Assembly (NCBI RefSeq): GCF_051257895.1
Contig: NZ_CP194331.1
Span: forward strand, 62,001 to 126,000
Direction: 5' to 3'
DNA length: 64,000 bases
From: Gallionella straubiae
GTDB taxonomy: Bacteria > Pseudomonadota > Gammaproteobacteria > Burkholderiales > Gallionellaceae
Below the pieces are notes generated by a model that was not told the DNA's origin, did no database searches, and worked only from the letters and a program-made list of their open reading frames with translations. This document shows positions 48,768-58,290 of the stretch, piece after piece. Each line of letters begins with the position of its first letter. Positions within the stretch are counted from its first letter, which is position 1. The position numbers and the translations under genes are program-made.

Positions 48768-49685
48768 TCAGGGAATCGCCACCGCCTCGATCAGTTCGCG
48801 CGCCAGCGTTTCGCCGTCGTGCCTCTGGTATTCGCCGGCGGCCTGCAGGCGGTGGCTGACCACGCCGGGCAGGATGGCCTGCACGTCCTCGGGCAGCACG
48901 GCATCGCGCTCGTCGAGAAGCGCCCAGGCGCGCGCGGCGGAGAGCAGCGCGAGTCCGGCACGGGGGGACAGGCCGTGGGTGTAGCGCGCCGCTTCGCGCG
49001 TGTGGCGCAGGATGGCCTGGAGGTAGTCGAGCAGGGCGGGGGAGGCGAAGATATCCCGGACGCGCAGTTGCAGCGCGAGCAGTTCGGTGCTTTCCATCTG
49101 CGGCTTGAGCTGGGCGACGATCTCGCGCCGGTCCACGCCGGAGAGCAGGCCGCGCTCCGCCTGCGCATCGGGGTAACCCATCTGGATGCGCATCAGGAAG
49201 CGGTCGAGCTGGGATTCCGGCAGCGGGAAGGTGCCGACCTGGTGCGCCGGGTTCTGCGTGGCAATGACGAAAAACGGCATCGGCAGCGGCCGAGTCGTGC
49301 CTTCGATGGTCACCTGTTTTTCTTCCATCGCCTCAAGCAGTGCGCTCTGCGCCTTGGGCGTGGCGCGGTTTACCTCGTCGGCGAGGATCATCTGCGCGAA
49401 GATCGGGCCGGGATGGAACTTGAATTCATTACTGTCGCGCTGGTACACCGACACGCCGAGGATGTCGGCGGGCAAGAGGTCGCTGGTGAACTGGATACGC
49501 CGGAACTGCAGGCCCAGCGTGCGCGCCAGCACATGCGCCAGGGTAGTCTTGCCCACCCCGGGCATGTCCTCGATGAGCAGGTGGCCGCGCGCCAGCAGGC
49601 AGGCCAGCGCGAGGCGGATCTGCTGCGGCTTGCCGAGGATGACCTGCTCGGCCTGGCGGATGACGTTTTTCAGGGATTGGCTCAT
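48768..49685 (-). CDS. MoxR family AAA ATPase
   Basis: 305 residues. Walker A is MPGVGKTTLAHVLA, Walker B is ILADEVNRATPKAQSALLEAMEE, and sensor 1 is FFVIATQNPAHQVGTFPLPESQLDRF. MoxR ATPases act as chaperones for maturation of partner proteins with von Willebrand-like or DUF58 domains, and the DUF58 gene follows four bases away. The length fits the family. Confidence 0.94.
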   Translation of the reverse strand: MSQSLKNVIRQAEQVILGKPQQIRLALACLLARGHLLIEDMPGVGKTTLAHVLARTLGLQFRRIQFTSDLLPADILGVSVYQRDSNEFKFHPGPIFAQMILADEVNRATPKAQSALLEAMEEKQVTIEGTTRPLPMPFFVIATQNPAHQVGTFPLPESQLDRFLMRIQMGYPDAQAERGLLSGVDRREIVAQLKPQMESTELLALQLRVRDIFASPALLDYLQAILRHTREAARYTHGLSPRAGLALLSAARAWALLDERDAVLPEDVQAILPGVVSHRLQAAGEYQRHDGETLARELIEAVAIP

Positions 49686-49706
49686 GGGGGTTCCTCAAAA
49701 AACGTT

Positions 49707-50105
49707 TCACGGCATTAAAATCGCCGCGACCACTCTGCGGCCTTCCGCCGCCAGGATGTTGTAGGTGCGGCAGGCCGCCGGGGTGGCCATGCATTCCACC
49801 CCGATGCCCGCATCGGTCAATGCGCGGTACAGGCGCGGGTGCGGGAAGCGCTGCCGCGCGCCGGTGCCGAGCAGCAGCACATCCGGTCTCAAGGCGAGGA
49901 ACCAGGCGAAATGGGTCTCATTCAACGCATCGAAACCGGCGGCATTCCAGTCGCTGCGCACTTCTTCCGCGAGCACTACGATACTGCGCTCGTGGCGCTC
50001 GCCGTTGACCATGACATGATCCGCGCCGTGCGCGGTGAACAGTTTGGTGTCGCCGAGATTGGCCAGTTGCAGCTTCAAGTCTAGCTCTCCATAGTCGTGT
50101 TGCAT
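49707..50105 (-). CDS. Mth938-like domain protein
   Basis: 132 residues from the ATG at 50105; a longer frame to 50228 overlaps the divergent alaA start. The Mth938/NDUFAF3-like pattern is visible in FTAHGADHVMVNGERHERSIVVL, RPDVLLLGTGARQRFPHPRLYRALTDAGIGVECMATPAACRTYNILAAEGR. The function is unknown in bacteria; the eukaryotic relative is a complex I assembly factor. It is adjacent to the MoxR gene on the same strand, 21 bases upstream. Confidence 0.88.
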   Translation of the reverse strand: MQHDYGELDLKLQLANLGDTKLFTAHGADHVMVNGERHERSIVVLAEEVRSDWNAAGFDALNETHFAWFLALRPDVLLLGTGARQRFPHPRLYRALTDAGIGVECMATPAACRTYNILAAEGRRVVAAILMP

Positions 50106-50218
50106 TTGCTGCGCGGGGGCTGCGCGGGTAAAATCGCGCCTTTGCTGCTTTGTGCCGGATTCTACCATTTCGAGATGGCGGAACGCACCGGGCAGCATCC
50201 CGCATGAACAGGTGAATT

Positions 50219-51448
50219 GTGAAACCAATACTGAAATCGACCAAGCTTTCCAACGTGTGCTACGACATCCGCGGGCCGGTGATGGAACGCGCCAAGCAGA
50301 TGGAGGAGGAGGGTCAGCGCATCATCAAGCTGAACATCGGCAACCTCGCGCCGTTCGGTTTCGAGGCGCCCGAGGAAATCCAGCGCGACGTGATCCTGAA
50401 CATGCCGAATTCGTCCGGCTATTCCGATTCCAAGGGCATGTTCGCGGCGCGCAAGGCGATCATGCATTACTGCCAATCGAAGAACATCAGGGGTGTCGGG
50501 CTGGAGGACATCTACATCGGCAACGGCGCGTCGGAACTGATCGTGATGACGATGCAGGGGCTGCTCAACACCGGCGACGAGGTGCTGGTGCCCGCACCGG
50601 ATTATCCGCTGTGGACAGCGGCGGTCACGCTGGCCGGTGGTACGCCGCGCCACTATATTTGCGACGAAGCCAACGAGTGGATGCCCAACCTTGCAGATAT
50701 CCGCAGCAAGATCACGCCGAACACGCGCGCCATCGTCATCATCAACCCGAACAACCCGACCGGTGCGCTGTATTCCGACGAGATTCTGAAGGAGATCGTC
50801 CAGATTGCGCGCGAGCATGAGCTCATCGTCTTCGCCGACGAAATCTACGACAAGATGTTGTACGACGGCGCGACGCATACCTCGATGGCCTCGCTGGCCG
50901 ACGACGTGCTGTTCATCACGATGAACGGCCTGTCGAAAAACTACCGCGCCTGCGGCTACCGCGCCGGCTGGATGGTGGTGTCGGGCGAGAAGAAGCATGC
51001 GCAGGATTACATCAACGGGCTGACTATCCTGGCCTCGATGCGGCTCTGCTCCAACGTGCCGGGGCAGTTCGCGATCCAGACCGCGCTGGGCGGCTACCAG
51101 AGCATCAACGACCTGGTCGCGCCGGGCGGGCGCCTGTGCAAGCAGCGCGACCTGGCCTGGAAGCTGATCACCGCGATCCCCGGCGTGACCTGTGTCAAGC
51201 CGAAGGCCGCGCTGTACCTGTTCCCGCGTCTCGACCCGAAAATCTATCCGATCAAGGATGACCAGAAATTCATCCTCGAGTTGCTGGAGGCCGAGAAGGT
51301 GCTGGTGGTGCAGGGCAGCGGCTTCAACTGGGTGCATCCGGATCATTTCCGCGTGGTGTTCCTGCCGAATGCCGATGACCTGACCGAAGCGATCGGGCGC
51401 ATCGCGCGTTTCCTGGAAGGCTACCGCAAGAAACACGGCACGGATTAA
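50219..51448 (+). CDS. alaA: Alanine transaminase AlaA-like
   Basis: 409 residues starting at GTG 50219 with a weak upstream site. A fold type I PLP aminotransferase: YIGNGASELIVMTMQG, APDYPLWTAAVTLAGG, INPNNPTGALYSDE, VFADEIYDKMLYDG and the PLP lysine in NGLSKNYRACGYRAGW. This pattern matches AlaA (glutamate-pyruvate transaminase). It is followed by a REP element and then the threonine genes on the same strand. Confidence 0.9.
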   Translation: MKPILKSTKLSNVCYDIRGPVMERAKQMEEEGQRIIKLNIGNLAPFGFEAPEEIQRDVILNMPNSSGYSDSKGMFAARKAIMHYCQSKNIRGVGLEDIYIGNGASELIVMTMQGLLNTGDEVLVPAPDYPLWTAAVTLAGGTPRHYICDEANEWMPNLADIRSKITPNTRAIVIINPNNPTGALYSDEILKEIVQIAREHELIVFADEIYDKMLYDGATHTSMASLADDVLFITMNGLSKNYRACGYRAGWMVVSGEKKHAQDYINGLTILASMRLCSNVPGQFAIQTALGGYQSINDLVAPGGRLCKQRDLAWKLITAIPGVTCVKPKAALYLFPRLDPKIYPIKDDQKFILELLEAEKVLVVQGSGFNWVHPDHFRVVFLPNADDLTEAIGRIARFLEGYRKKHGTD

Positions 51449-51453
51449 CAATC

Positions 51454-51506
51454 GTAGGAGCCCGATTTATCGGGCGATTCAATCGCGCAATAAATTGCGC
51501 TCCTAC
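51454..51506. repeat. REP-like cloverleaf palindrome between alaA and hom
   Basis: Outer arms GTAGGAGC and GCTCCTAC enclose three short hairpins: CCGAT-TTAT-CGG, GCGATT-CA-AATCGC and GCAAT-AA-ATTGC. This is the shape of a repetitive extragenic palindrome. It could affect mRNA stability between the two genes. Confidence 0.75.
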
Positions 51507-51536
51507 AAAGAAATTTTGAATAACAGGCAAAATATC

Positions 51537-52853
51537 ATGAGCATCAAACCAATCAACGTAGGCCTGCTCGGCATCGGCACCGTCGGCGGCGGCACGTTCA
51601 CCGTACTGAAACGCAATGCGGAAGAGATTGCGCGCCGCGCCGGGCGTCCGATCCGCATCACTGTCGTGGCGGACAAGAACCTGGATCTGGCGAAGCAGGT
51701 CACCGGCGGCGCATGCCGCATCACCGACGATGCGTTCTCGGTGGTGAGCGACCCGGAAGTGGATATCGTCGTCGAGCTGATCGGCGGCTACGGGGTCGCG
51801 AAGGAGCTGGTGCTCAAGGCGATTGCCAATGGCAAGCATGTGGTCACTGCTAACAAGGCTTTGCTCGCGACGCACGGCAACGAGATTTTCAAGGCAGCGC
51901 AGGACAAGGGCGTGATGGTCGCGTTCGAGGCGGCGGTGGCGGGTGGTATCCCGATCATCAAGGCGCTGCGCGAAGGGTTGACCGCGAACCGCATCCAGTG
52001 GATCGCGGGCATCATCAACGGTACCACCAATTTCATCCTGTCCGAGATGCGCGACAAGGGCCTCTCCTTCGACACCGTGCTCAAGGAGGCGCAACGCCTC
52101 GGTTATGCCGAAGCTGACCCGACCTTCGACATCGAGGGCGTGGACGCGGCGCACAAGATCACCATCCTGTCCGCGCTGGCCTTCGGTATCCCGATGCAGT
52201 TCGACAAGGCGTACATCGAGGGCATCAGCAAGCTGGATGCGACCGACATCAAATACGCCGAACAACTCGGCTACCGCATCAAGCTGCTCGGCATCACGCG
52301 GCGCACGGCTGAAGGCGTGGAGCTGCGTGTCCACCCGACACTGATCCCGGCGAAGCGCCTGATCGCCAACGTCGAGGGCGCGATGAACGCGGTGCTGGTG
52401 CAGGGCGACGCGGTCGGCTCGACGCTGTATTACGGCAAGGGTGCGGGCGCGGAGCCGACCGCCAGCGCGGTGATCGCCGATCTGGTCGATGTGACGCGCA
52501 TGCACACCGCCGACCCGGAACATCGCGTGCCGCACCTGGCGTTCCAGCCGGACCAGTTGGCTGATCTGACCATCCTGCCGATGGACGAGGTCACCACCAG
52601 CTACTACCTGCGCCTGCGCGTGCAGGACAAGCCCGGTGTGCTGGCCGACATCACGCGCATCCTCGCCGACGAGCAGATTTCCATCGATGCGGTGATCCAG
52701 AAGGAGCCCGCCGAAGGCGAAGAGCAGACCGACCTGATCCTGCTCACCCACCAGACGCGCGAGAAGCGCATCAACGCGGCGATAGCCAAAATGGAAGCGC
52801 TGCCGGTGGTGGCGGGCAAGGTGACGCGTTTGCGCCTCGAACAACTCGGTTAA
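51537..52853 (+). CDS. hom: Homoserine dehydrogenase
   Basis: 438 residues from ATG 51537. The NAD(P) motif is GLLGIGTVGGGTF near residues 9-20. The catalytic region has ADPTFDIEGVDAAHKI. A C-terminal ACT domain (LRLRVQDKPGVLADITRILADEQISIDAVIQ) gives feedback control by threonine. It reduces aspartate semialdehyde to homoserine for threonine and methionine. thrC follows 12 bases downstream. Confidence 0.96.
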   Translation: MSIKPINVGLLGIGTVGGGTFTVLKRNAEEIARRAGRPIRITVVADKNLDLAKQVTGGACRITDDAFSVVSDPEVDIVVELIGGYGVAKELVLKAIANGKHVVTANKALLATHGNEIFKAAQDKGVMVAFEAAVAGGIPIIKALREGLTANRIQWIAGIINGTTNFILSEMRDKGLSFDTVLKEAQRLGYAEADPTFDIEGVDAAHKITILSALAFGIPMQFDKAYIEGISKLDATDIKYAEQLGYRIKLLGITRRTAEGVELRVHPTLIPAKRLIANVEGAMNAVLVQGDAVGSTLYYGKGAGAEPTASAVIADLVDVTRMHTADPEHRVPHLAFQPDQLADLTILPMDEVTTSYYLRLRVQDKPGVLADITRILADEQISIDAVIQKEPAEGEEQTDLILLTHQTREKRINAAIAKMEALPVVAGKVTRLRLEQLG

Positions 52854-52865
52854 GAAAATACCAAC

Positions 52866-54272
52866 ATGAAATACACTTCAACCCGCGGCGGCATGGCCGC
52901 CAAACCTTTCACCGAAATCCTGCTCGGCGGCCTCGCCGACGACGGCGGGCTGGCGGTTCCCGATCATTATCCGAAGCTGAGCCCGGCCGACCTTGCCAGG
53001 ATGCGTGGCATGAATTACCGCGAGCTGGCATTCGAGGTGATCAGCCGCTTTGCCACCGACATCCCGGCGGACGACCTGAAGGCGATCATCGCCCGGACTT
53101 ACACCGCGCAGGCTTTTGGCAGTGACGAGATCACCCCGGTCAGGACGCTCGAACCCGGCCTGCATATCCTCGGCCTGTCCAACGGCCCGACGCTGGCGTT
53201 CAAGGATGTCGCGATGCAGTTGCTCGGCAACCTGTTCGAGTACGCGCTGGCCAGGGATCATGCGGAACTGAACATCCTCGGCGGCACTTCCGGCGATACC
53301 GGTTCGGCGGCGGAATACGCGATGCGCGGCAAGCGCGGCATCCGCGTGTTCATGCTGTCGCCGCTCGGCAAGATGAGCCCGTTCCAGACCGCGCAGATGT
53401 ATTCGCTGCAGGATCCGAACATCTTCAACATTGCGGTGACCGCGCCGTTCGATGCCTGTCAGGACATGGTCAAGGCCGTGTCGAATGACCTGACCTTCAA
53501 GGAAAAATACCAGATCGGCACGGTCAACTCGATCAACTGGGCGCGCGTCGTCGCGCAGGCGGTTTACTATTTCCAGACTTATTTTGCGCTGACCAAAAGC
53601 AACGATGAGCAGGTTTCCTTCGCGGTGCCGTCCGGCAATTTCGGCAACGTCTGCGCCGGGCACATTGCGCGCCAGATGGGACTGCCGATCCGCAAGATGA
53701 TTGTCGCAACCAACGAAAACGATGTGCTGGACGAGTTCTTCAAGACCGGCGTCTATCGCCCGCGCCCGGAGACGATGCATACCAGCAGCCCGTCGATGGA
53801 TATCACCAAGGCGTCCAACTTCGAGCGCTTCATCTACGATCTGGTCGGGCGCGATCCGAAAGTTCTCAAGGGCTTGTGGCAGCAACTGGAAAAGGACGGC
53901 TCGTTCGATTTGAGCAAGACGCCTTATTTCGCCCGTGTGCAGGAATTCGGCTTGGCCTCGGGCGCGAGCAATCATGCCAACCGCATCGCCACCATCCGCC
54001 GCGTGCATCAGCAATACGGCGTGGTGATCGACCCGCACACCGCCGACGGCATGAAGGCCGGGCTGGAGCACCGCGAAGCCGGCATCCCGCTGGTGTGCCT
54101 GGAGACCGCGCTGCCCGCGAAGTTCGAGGAGACCATCCTCGAGGCGCTGGGGCAGGGGCCGCAGCGCCCGGCCGGTTACGAGAACATCGAAAGTTTGCCG
54201 CAACGCTTCGATACGCTGCCGCCGGACGTCGCGCAGTTGAAGGCGTACATCGCGGCAAGGATTCCGGCGTGA
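52866..54272 (+). CDS. thrC: Threonine synthase
   Basis: 468 residues, the length of the bacterial type. The PLP lysine is in LSNGPTLAFKDVAMQLLGN. The phosphate-binding segment is GGTSGDTGSAAEYAM, with ISVPSGNFGNVCAGHIA-like text (AVPSGNFGNVCAGHIARQMG). It converts O-phosphohomoserine to threonine. It is the second gene after hom and shares its direction. Confidence 0.96.
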   Translation: MKYTSTRGGMAAKPFTEILLGGLADDGGLAVPDHYPKLSPADLARMRGMNYRELAFEVISRFATDIPADDLKAIIARTYTAQAFGSDEITPVRTLEPGLHILGLSNGPTLAFKDVAMQLLGNLFEYALARDHAELNILGGTSGDTGSAAEYAMRGKRGIRVFMLSPLGKMSPFQTAQMYSLQDPNIFNIAVTAPFDACQDMVKAVSNDLTFKEKYQIGTVNSINWARVVAQAVYYFQTYFALTKSNDEQVSFAVPSGNFGNVCAGHIARQMGLPIRKMIVATNENDVLDEFFKTGVYRPRPETMHTSSPSMDITKASNFERFIYDLVGRDPKVLKGLWQQLEKDGSFDLSKTPYFARVQEFGLASGASNHANRIATIRRVHQQYGVVIDPHTADGMKAGLEHREAGIPLVCLETALPAKFEETILEALGQGPQRPAGYENIESLPQRFDTLPPDVAQLKAYIAARIPA

Positions 54273-54313
54273 GCAGTTCCGGCGGCACTTTCATTTTCTG
54301 CTGAGCATATTGC

Positions 54314-55072
54314 ATGACATCCTTATGGTGGATCATCGCGGCCAGCCTGATGGGCGGCGTGCTGAGCGTGTTGTGCGCCGCGCTGTTCGCGCTGAATGCC
54401 CGCCCGCACTGGGTCGGCTCGCTGGTCAGCTATGCCATCGGGGCGCTGCTCGGTGCGGTGTTTCTCGACATCCTGCCCGAGGCGATGGAGACCGGCAGCA
54501 GCGCGGCGGCGGTGAGTGGTACGGTGCTGGCCGGCATCCTGCTGTTCTTCACGCTGGAGAAGCTGCTGCTGTGGCGGCACTGCCACCACAACGATTGCGA
54601 GGCACACGAACACGATACGCATGGCCGCAGCGGTACGATGATCATGGTCGGCGACACCTTCCACAACTTCGTGGATGGGGTGATCGTCGCGGCGGCCTTC
54701 CTTGTCGATACCCATCTCGGCATCGTCACCGCGCTGGCGATCATCGCGCACGAGATCCCGCAGGAGGTCGGTGATTTCGCCATCCTGCTGCATTCCGGAT
54801 ATAGCAAGGCGCAAGCCCTGCGCGTCAACCTGCTGTCCAGCCTTGCTATGCTGGTGGGCGGCGTGCTGGCTTATTTCGCGCTGCAATCCGTGCAGAGCAT
54901 CGTGCCGACCCTGCTGGCCCTGTCCGCGGCGAGCATGATCTACGTTGCCGTAGCCGACCTGATCCCCGGGCTGCACAAGCGCACGCAACTGCGCGACACC
55001 GTCCAGCAGGTGGCGCTGATTGCGCTGGGGATAGGCTCCATTTTCCTGGTCGGGGTGCTGGTTCCCGAATGA
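54314..55072 (+). CDS. ZIP family metal transporter
   Basis: 252 residues with about seven or eight membrane segments. The metal site is visible in segment four (VGDTFHNFVDGVIVAAAF) and segment five (IIAHEIPQEVGDFAILLHSGY). A histidine-rich cytoplasmic loop (RHCHHNDCEAHEHDTHG) lies between segments three and four, typical of ZIP proteins. It imports zinc or another divalent metal. It follows thrC by 41 bases. Confidence 0.92.
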   Translation: MTSLWWIIAASLMGGVLSVLCAALFALNARPHWVGSLVSYAIGALLGAVFLDILPEAMETGSSAAAVSGTVLAGILLFFTLEKLLLWRHCHHNDCEAHEHDTHGRSGTMIMVGDTFHNFVDGVIVAAAFLVDTHLGIVTALAIIAHEIPQEVGDFAILLHSGYSKAQALRVNLLSSLAMLVGGVLAYFALQSVQSIVPTLLALSAASMIYVAVADLIPGLHKRTQLRDTVQQVALIALGIGSIFLVGVLVPE

Positions 55073-55090
55073 TCCGAAAGAAGTATTGCA

Positions 55091-56422
55091 ATGAATAACG
55101 CCATCCCGAAAGTCGGCTTCGTCTCGCTCGGTTGCCCGAAGGCGACCGTGGACTCCGAGCATATCCTCACGCACTTGCGTGCCGAAGGTTATTTGATTTC
55201 CGGAAGCTACCAGGATTCCGATCTGGTGATTGTGAACACCTGCGGCTTTATCGACAGCGCGGTGGAAGAATCGCTGGACGCGATCGGCGAGGCGCTGACC
55301 GAGAACGGCAAGGTGATCGTCACCGGCTGCCTCGGCGCGAAGGGCGATGTGGTGCGGCAGGCGCATCCCAGGGTGCTTGCGGTGACCGGCCCTCATGCCA
55401 CCGACGAGGTGATGGCGGTGGTGCATCAGCACTTGCCCAAACCCCATGACCCCCTCTCCGATCTGGTTCCCGCGCAGGGCATCCGCCTGACGCCGAAGCA
55501 TTACGCCTACGTGAAAATTTCCGAAGGCTGCAACCACAGCTGTACCTTCTGCATCATTCCCAGCCTGCGCGGGCCGCTGGTCAGCCGCCCGGTCGGCGAA
55601 GTGATGCAGGAAGCGCAGAGCCTGGTCAACGCGGGCGTGAAGGAATTGCTAGTGATTTCGCAGGACACTTCCGCCTACGGCGCGGACCTGAAATTCCGCA
55701 CCGGATTCTGGAACGGCCGGCCGCTCAGAACGCGCCTGACCGAGCTGGCTGCGGCAATGGGAGGGCTGGGCCAACTGGATCAAAAAGCCTGGGTGCGGCT
55801 GCACTACGTCTATCCCTATCCGCATGTGGACGAGGTGATCCCGCTGATGGCCGAGGGCATTATCCTGCCCTACCTCGATGTACCGTTCCAGCATGCCAAC
55901 CAGCGCATCCTCAGGCTGATGAAGCGCCCCGGCGACAGCGAGAACGTGCTGGCGCGCATCAAACAATGGCGCGAGACCTGCCCCGAGCTCACGCTGCGCA
56001 GCACCTTCATCGTCGGTTTCCCCGGCGAGACCGAGGAAGAGTTCGAGGAGCTGCTGGATTTCATCGAGGAGGCGCAACTGGATCGCGTCGGTGCATTCGC
56101 CTATTCGCCGGTGCAGGGTGCTGCGGCCAACGCACTGCCGGATCATATCCCGCCCGAAGTCCAGCAGGAACGCCTCACGCGGTTGATGCTGCTGCAGGAG
56201 GAGATCAGCGAGGAGCGCCTCCGTCACAAGGTCGGCAAGACCCTCACCGTGCTGGTTGACGAGGTGGATGAGGAGGGCGCGGTCGCGCGCAGCAGCGCCG
56301 ATGCACCGGAAATCGACGGGCTGGTGTACATCGAAGACGGCCAGCGGCTAAAGGTGGGCGACTTTGTCGAGGTGAAGATCACAGATTCCGATACGCACGA
56401 TCTGTGGGCGGAAACGATTTGA
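55091..56422 (+). CDS. rimO: Ribosomal protein S12 methylthiotransferase RimO
   Basis: 443 residues. The N-terminal cluster cysteines are C15, C51 and C80 (SLGCPKA, NTCGFID, TGCLGA). The radical SAM cysteines are C147, C151 and C154 (EGCNHSCTFCIIP). The TRAM domain follows near the C terminus (LVYIEDGQRLKVGDFVEVKI). It adds a methylthio group to Asp88 of ribosomal protein S12. It ends at a strong terminator. Confidence 0.95.
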   Translation: MNNAIPKVGFVSLGCPKATVDSEHILTHLRAEGYLISGSYQDSDLVIVNTCGFIDSAVEESLDAIGEALTENGKVIVTGCLGAKGDVVRQAHPRVLAVTGPHATDEVMAVVHQHLPKPHDPLSDLVPAQGIRLTPKHYAYVKISEGCNHSCTFCIIPSLRGPLVSRPVGEVMQEAQSLVNAGVKELLVISQDTSAYGADLKFRTGFWNGRPLRTRLTELAAAMGGLGQLDQKAWVRLHYVYPYPHVDEVIPLMAEGIILPYLDVPFQHANQRILRLMKRPGDSENVLARIKQWRETCPELTLRSTFIVGFPGETEEEFEELLDFIEEAQLDRVGAFAYSPVQGAAANALPDHIPPEVQQERLTRLMLLQEEISEERLRHKVGKTLTVLVDEVDEEGAVARSSADAPEIDGLVYIEDGQRLKVGDFVEVKITDSDTHDLWAETI

Positions 56423-56434
56423 GTTGCAGTGATT

Positions 56435-56472
56435 CAAATAAAAACGGGAGCTTGGGCTCCCGTTTTTATTTG
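56435..56472 (+). terminator. Long terminator after rimO
   Basis: AAATAAAAACGGGAGC and GCTCCCGTTTTTATTT form a near-perfect 17-base hairpin with a four-base loop and a T run. It can act for both directions. Confidence 0.9.
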
Positions 56473-56535
56473 AACTGGTGGATTTTCATCAGGGCCAGAG
56501 TTGAGTGGCTACTCTGGATGCTGAATCCGCATGAT

Positions 56536-56745
56536 TCAGGCTGTGACGTTGATGATCGTACCTATGGATTGTCCGCTGGTGTTAACCGTTGGTTTGATTG
56601 CATTCACATTGGATGAGACGCCATCATCGCTGTCCCCATCATTCTCTTTCTCACCGCGAACCTCAGCATGGGCTGGAGGAGGTGAGCTCTGCCTGATATT
56701 GTCTACCTGGAAACTGGTGTTCGATGAAACTGCGTTGATGGCCAT
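56536..56745 (-). CDS. Small low-complexity protein
   Basis: 69 residues: MAINAVSSNTSFQVDNIRQSS, a PPPAHAEVRGEKENDGDSDDG acidic stretch, ending NTSGQSIGTIINVTA. An AAGGGA ribosome site precedes the ATG at 56745. It is polar and probably disordered, with no signal peptide. I do not recognise a function. It has the same general style as the small protein at 59662-59931, which sits on the other side of the two-component genes. Confidence 0.6.
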   Translation of the reverse strand: MAINAVSSNTSFQVDNIRQSSPPPAHAEVRGEKENDGDSDDGVSSNVNAIKPTVNTSGQSIGTIINVTA

Positions 56746-56857
56746 TTTAATTCCCTTAATTAGAACCAAGTCATGGAGCGATACTAACAGATTATCGGTA
56801 TTCAGAGAGCTTGTGTCAAATGGCCGAATGAGCCTCGCTCCGAGGAGAGCAGCTGAA

Positions 56858-57424
56858 CTATCGCGCCTCGCCCGGCTTGCCGTCGGGCTGACCGGCAGGC
56901 ATGTCACCGCGCCTGCCCATATCGCGTTTGAATTGCTCGCGCTCTTCCGGCGACATCCTCTCGAAGCGTTCATGCATCTCCTTGCGCCGTGCTTCACGCT
57001 CTTCGGGCGGCAGACTTTCCCAGCGCTCCCGCATCTTCTCGCGCATCTCGCGGCGTTCATCGGGCGGCATCTTTTCGAAGCGCTCGCGCATCTCCTTGCG
57101 TTTTTCGGCACGCTGTTCCGGGGTCATGTTCTCCCATTCCCTGCGCCGCTCCTCGCGGTAGGCGCGGCGTTCTTCCGGGGGCATATTTTGTATGTGTTCG
57201 CGCATGGCCTCGTGCATGGCGCGGCGCTCATCCGGCGACATCTTCTCGATGTGTTCGCGCATCTTCTTGCGCAGTTCCGCGCGCTGCTCCGGAGTCGTCT
57301 GCTGCGCTTCCTTGCGTGCCGCTTCGCGCGTGTCGGGATTCGGTCCGGCAGCGGCGGCTGGAGCGTTGAGGCCGAACGATGCGACGATGCCTGCGGCGAT
57401 CATGGATTTCAAAATGGCATTCAT
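56858..57424 (-). CDS. Secreted protein of seven tandem 19-residue charged repeats
   Basis: 188 residues from ATG 57424; a signal peptide ends near APAAAAG. From residue 44 to 157 six full 19-residue units run, such as TPEQRAELRKKMREHIEKM, then a partial seventh to 172. Each unit has the form [T/S/P]-P-[E/D]-x-R with basic and acidic residues in helical spacing. A GRRGDMPAGQPDGKPGEAR tail ends the protein. It resembles DUF3106 periplasmic proteins. It lies next to an OmpR/EnvZ-like pair on the opposite strand. Confidence 0.8.
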   Translation of the reverse strand: MNAILKSMIAAGIVASFGLNAPAAAAGPNPDTREAARKEAQQTTPEQRAELRKKMREHIEKMSPDERRAMHEAMREHIQNMPPEERRAYREERRREWENMTPEQRAEKRKEMRERFEKMPPDERREMREKMRERWESLPPEEREARRKEMHERFERMSPEEREQFKRDMGRRGDMPAGQPDGKPGEAR

Positions 57425-57576
57425 GGTTTTCTCCTGCTGGGGTCCGCTATGGGTGTGGATGCATGATGCGATTGAACTGTAATTCAAGTGTTTGCGCCAG
57501 CGCCTGATTTGTAAAAGTTTGTTTCAGCCGCAGTCTTGCATCCTCCATTTTTCCGTCTTCTGTGTATCATGTTGCC

Positions 57577-58290
57577 ATGAGCCAACGCATCCTCATCATT
57601 GACGACGACGCGCGCCTGCGCGAACTGCTGTTGCGCTATTTATCCGAGCAGGGCTTTACGGCCAAGGCGGTGGAGGACGGCAGCGCGATGGACAAGGCCT
57701 TGAAGCTTGGCCATTACCACCTGCTGGTGCTCGACCTGATGCTGCCCGGCGAGGACGGGCTGGCGATTCTCAGGCGGCTACGGGGCGCGGGCGAGAACGT
57801 GCCGGTGATCCTGCTCACCGCGAAGGGCGACGACGTGGACCGCATCGTCGGGCTGGAAATGGGTGCGGACGACTACCTGCCCAAGCCGTTCAACCCGCGC
57901 GAACTGGTAGCGCGCATCAATGCGGTGCTGCGGCGCAAGGGCTCATTGCCGGCCGGCGCGCCCGGGGCCGAGGAGAAGGCCATCGTCTTCGGCGACTGCG
58001 AACTGAACCTCGCCACGCGCGTGCTGACCCGGTCAGGCGCGCCGGTTTCCCTGACCACCGGGGAATTCGCGCTGCTCAAGGCGCTGGTGACCCATCCGCG
58101 CCATCCGCTGTCGCGCGACAAACTCATGGAGCTGGCGCGCGGCCGTGACCATGAGCCGTTCGACCGCGCCATCGACGTGCAGGTGTCGCGGCTGCGCAAG
58201 CTGGTCGAGGCCGATCCCGCCAAGCCGCGCTTCATCCAGACGGTATGGGGGCACGGCTATGTGTTCGTTCCCGACGGGGTCAAGCCTTGA
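57577..58290 (+). CDS. OmpR family response regulator
   Basis: 237 residues from ATG 57577. A receiver domain (ILIIDDDARLRELLLRY, LLVLDLMLPGEDG, VILLTAKGDDVDRIVGLEMGADDYLPKPF) precedes a winged-helix DNA-binding domain (FGDCELNLATRV, TTGEFALLKALV, IDVQVSRLRKLVE, RFIQTVWGHGYVF). The pattern fits the OmpR subfamily. Its stop overlaps the TTG start of the sensor kinase gene. Confidence 0.92.
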   Translation: MSQRILIIDDDARLRELLLRYLSEQGFTAKAVEDGSAMDKALKLGHYHLLVLDLMLPGEDGLAILRRLRGAGENVPVILLTAKGDDVDRIVGLEMGADDYLPKPFNPRELVARINAVLRRKGSLPAGAPGAEEKAIVFGDCELNLATRVLTRSGAPVSLTTGEFALLKALVTHPRHPLSRDKLMELARGRDHEPFDRAIDVQVSRLRKLVEADPAKPRFIQTVWGHGYVFVPDGVKP

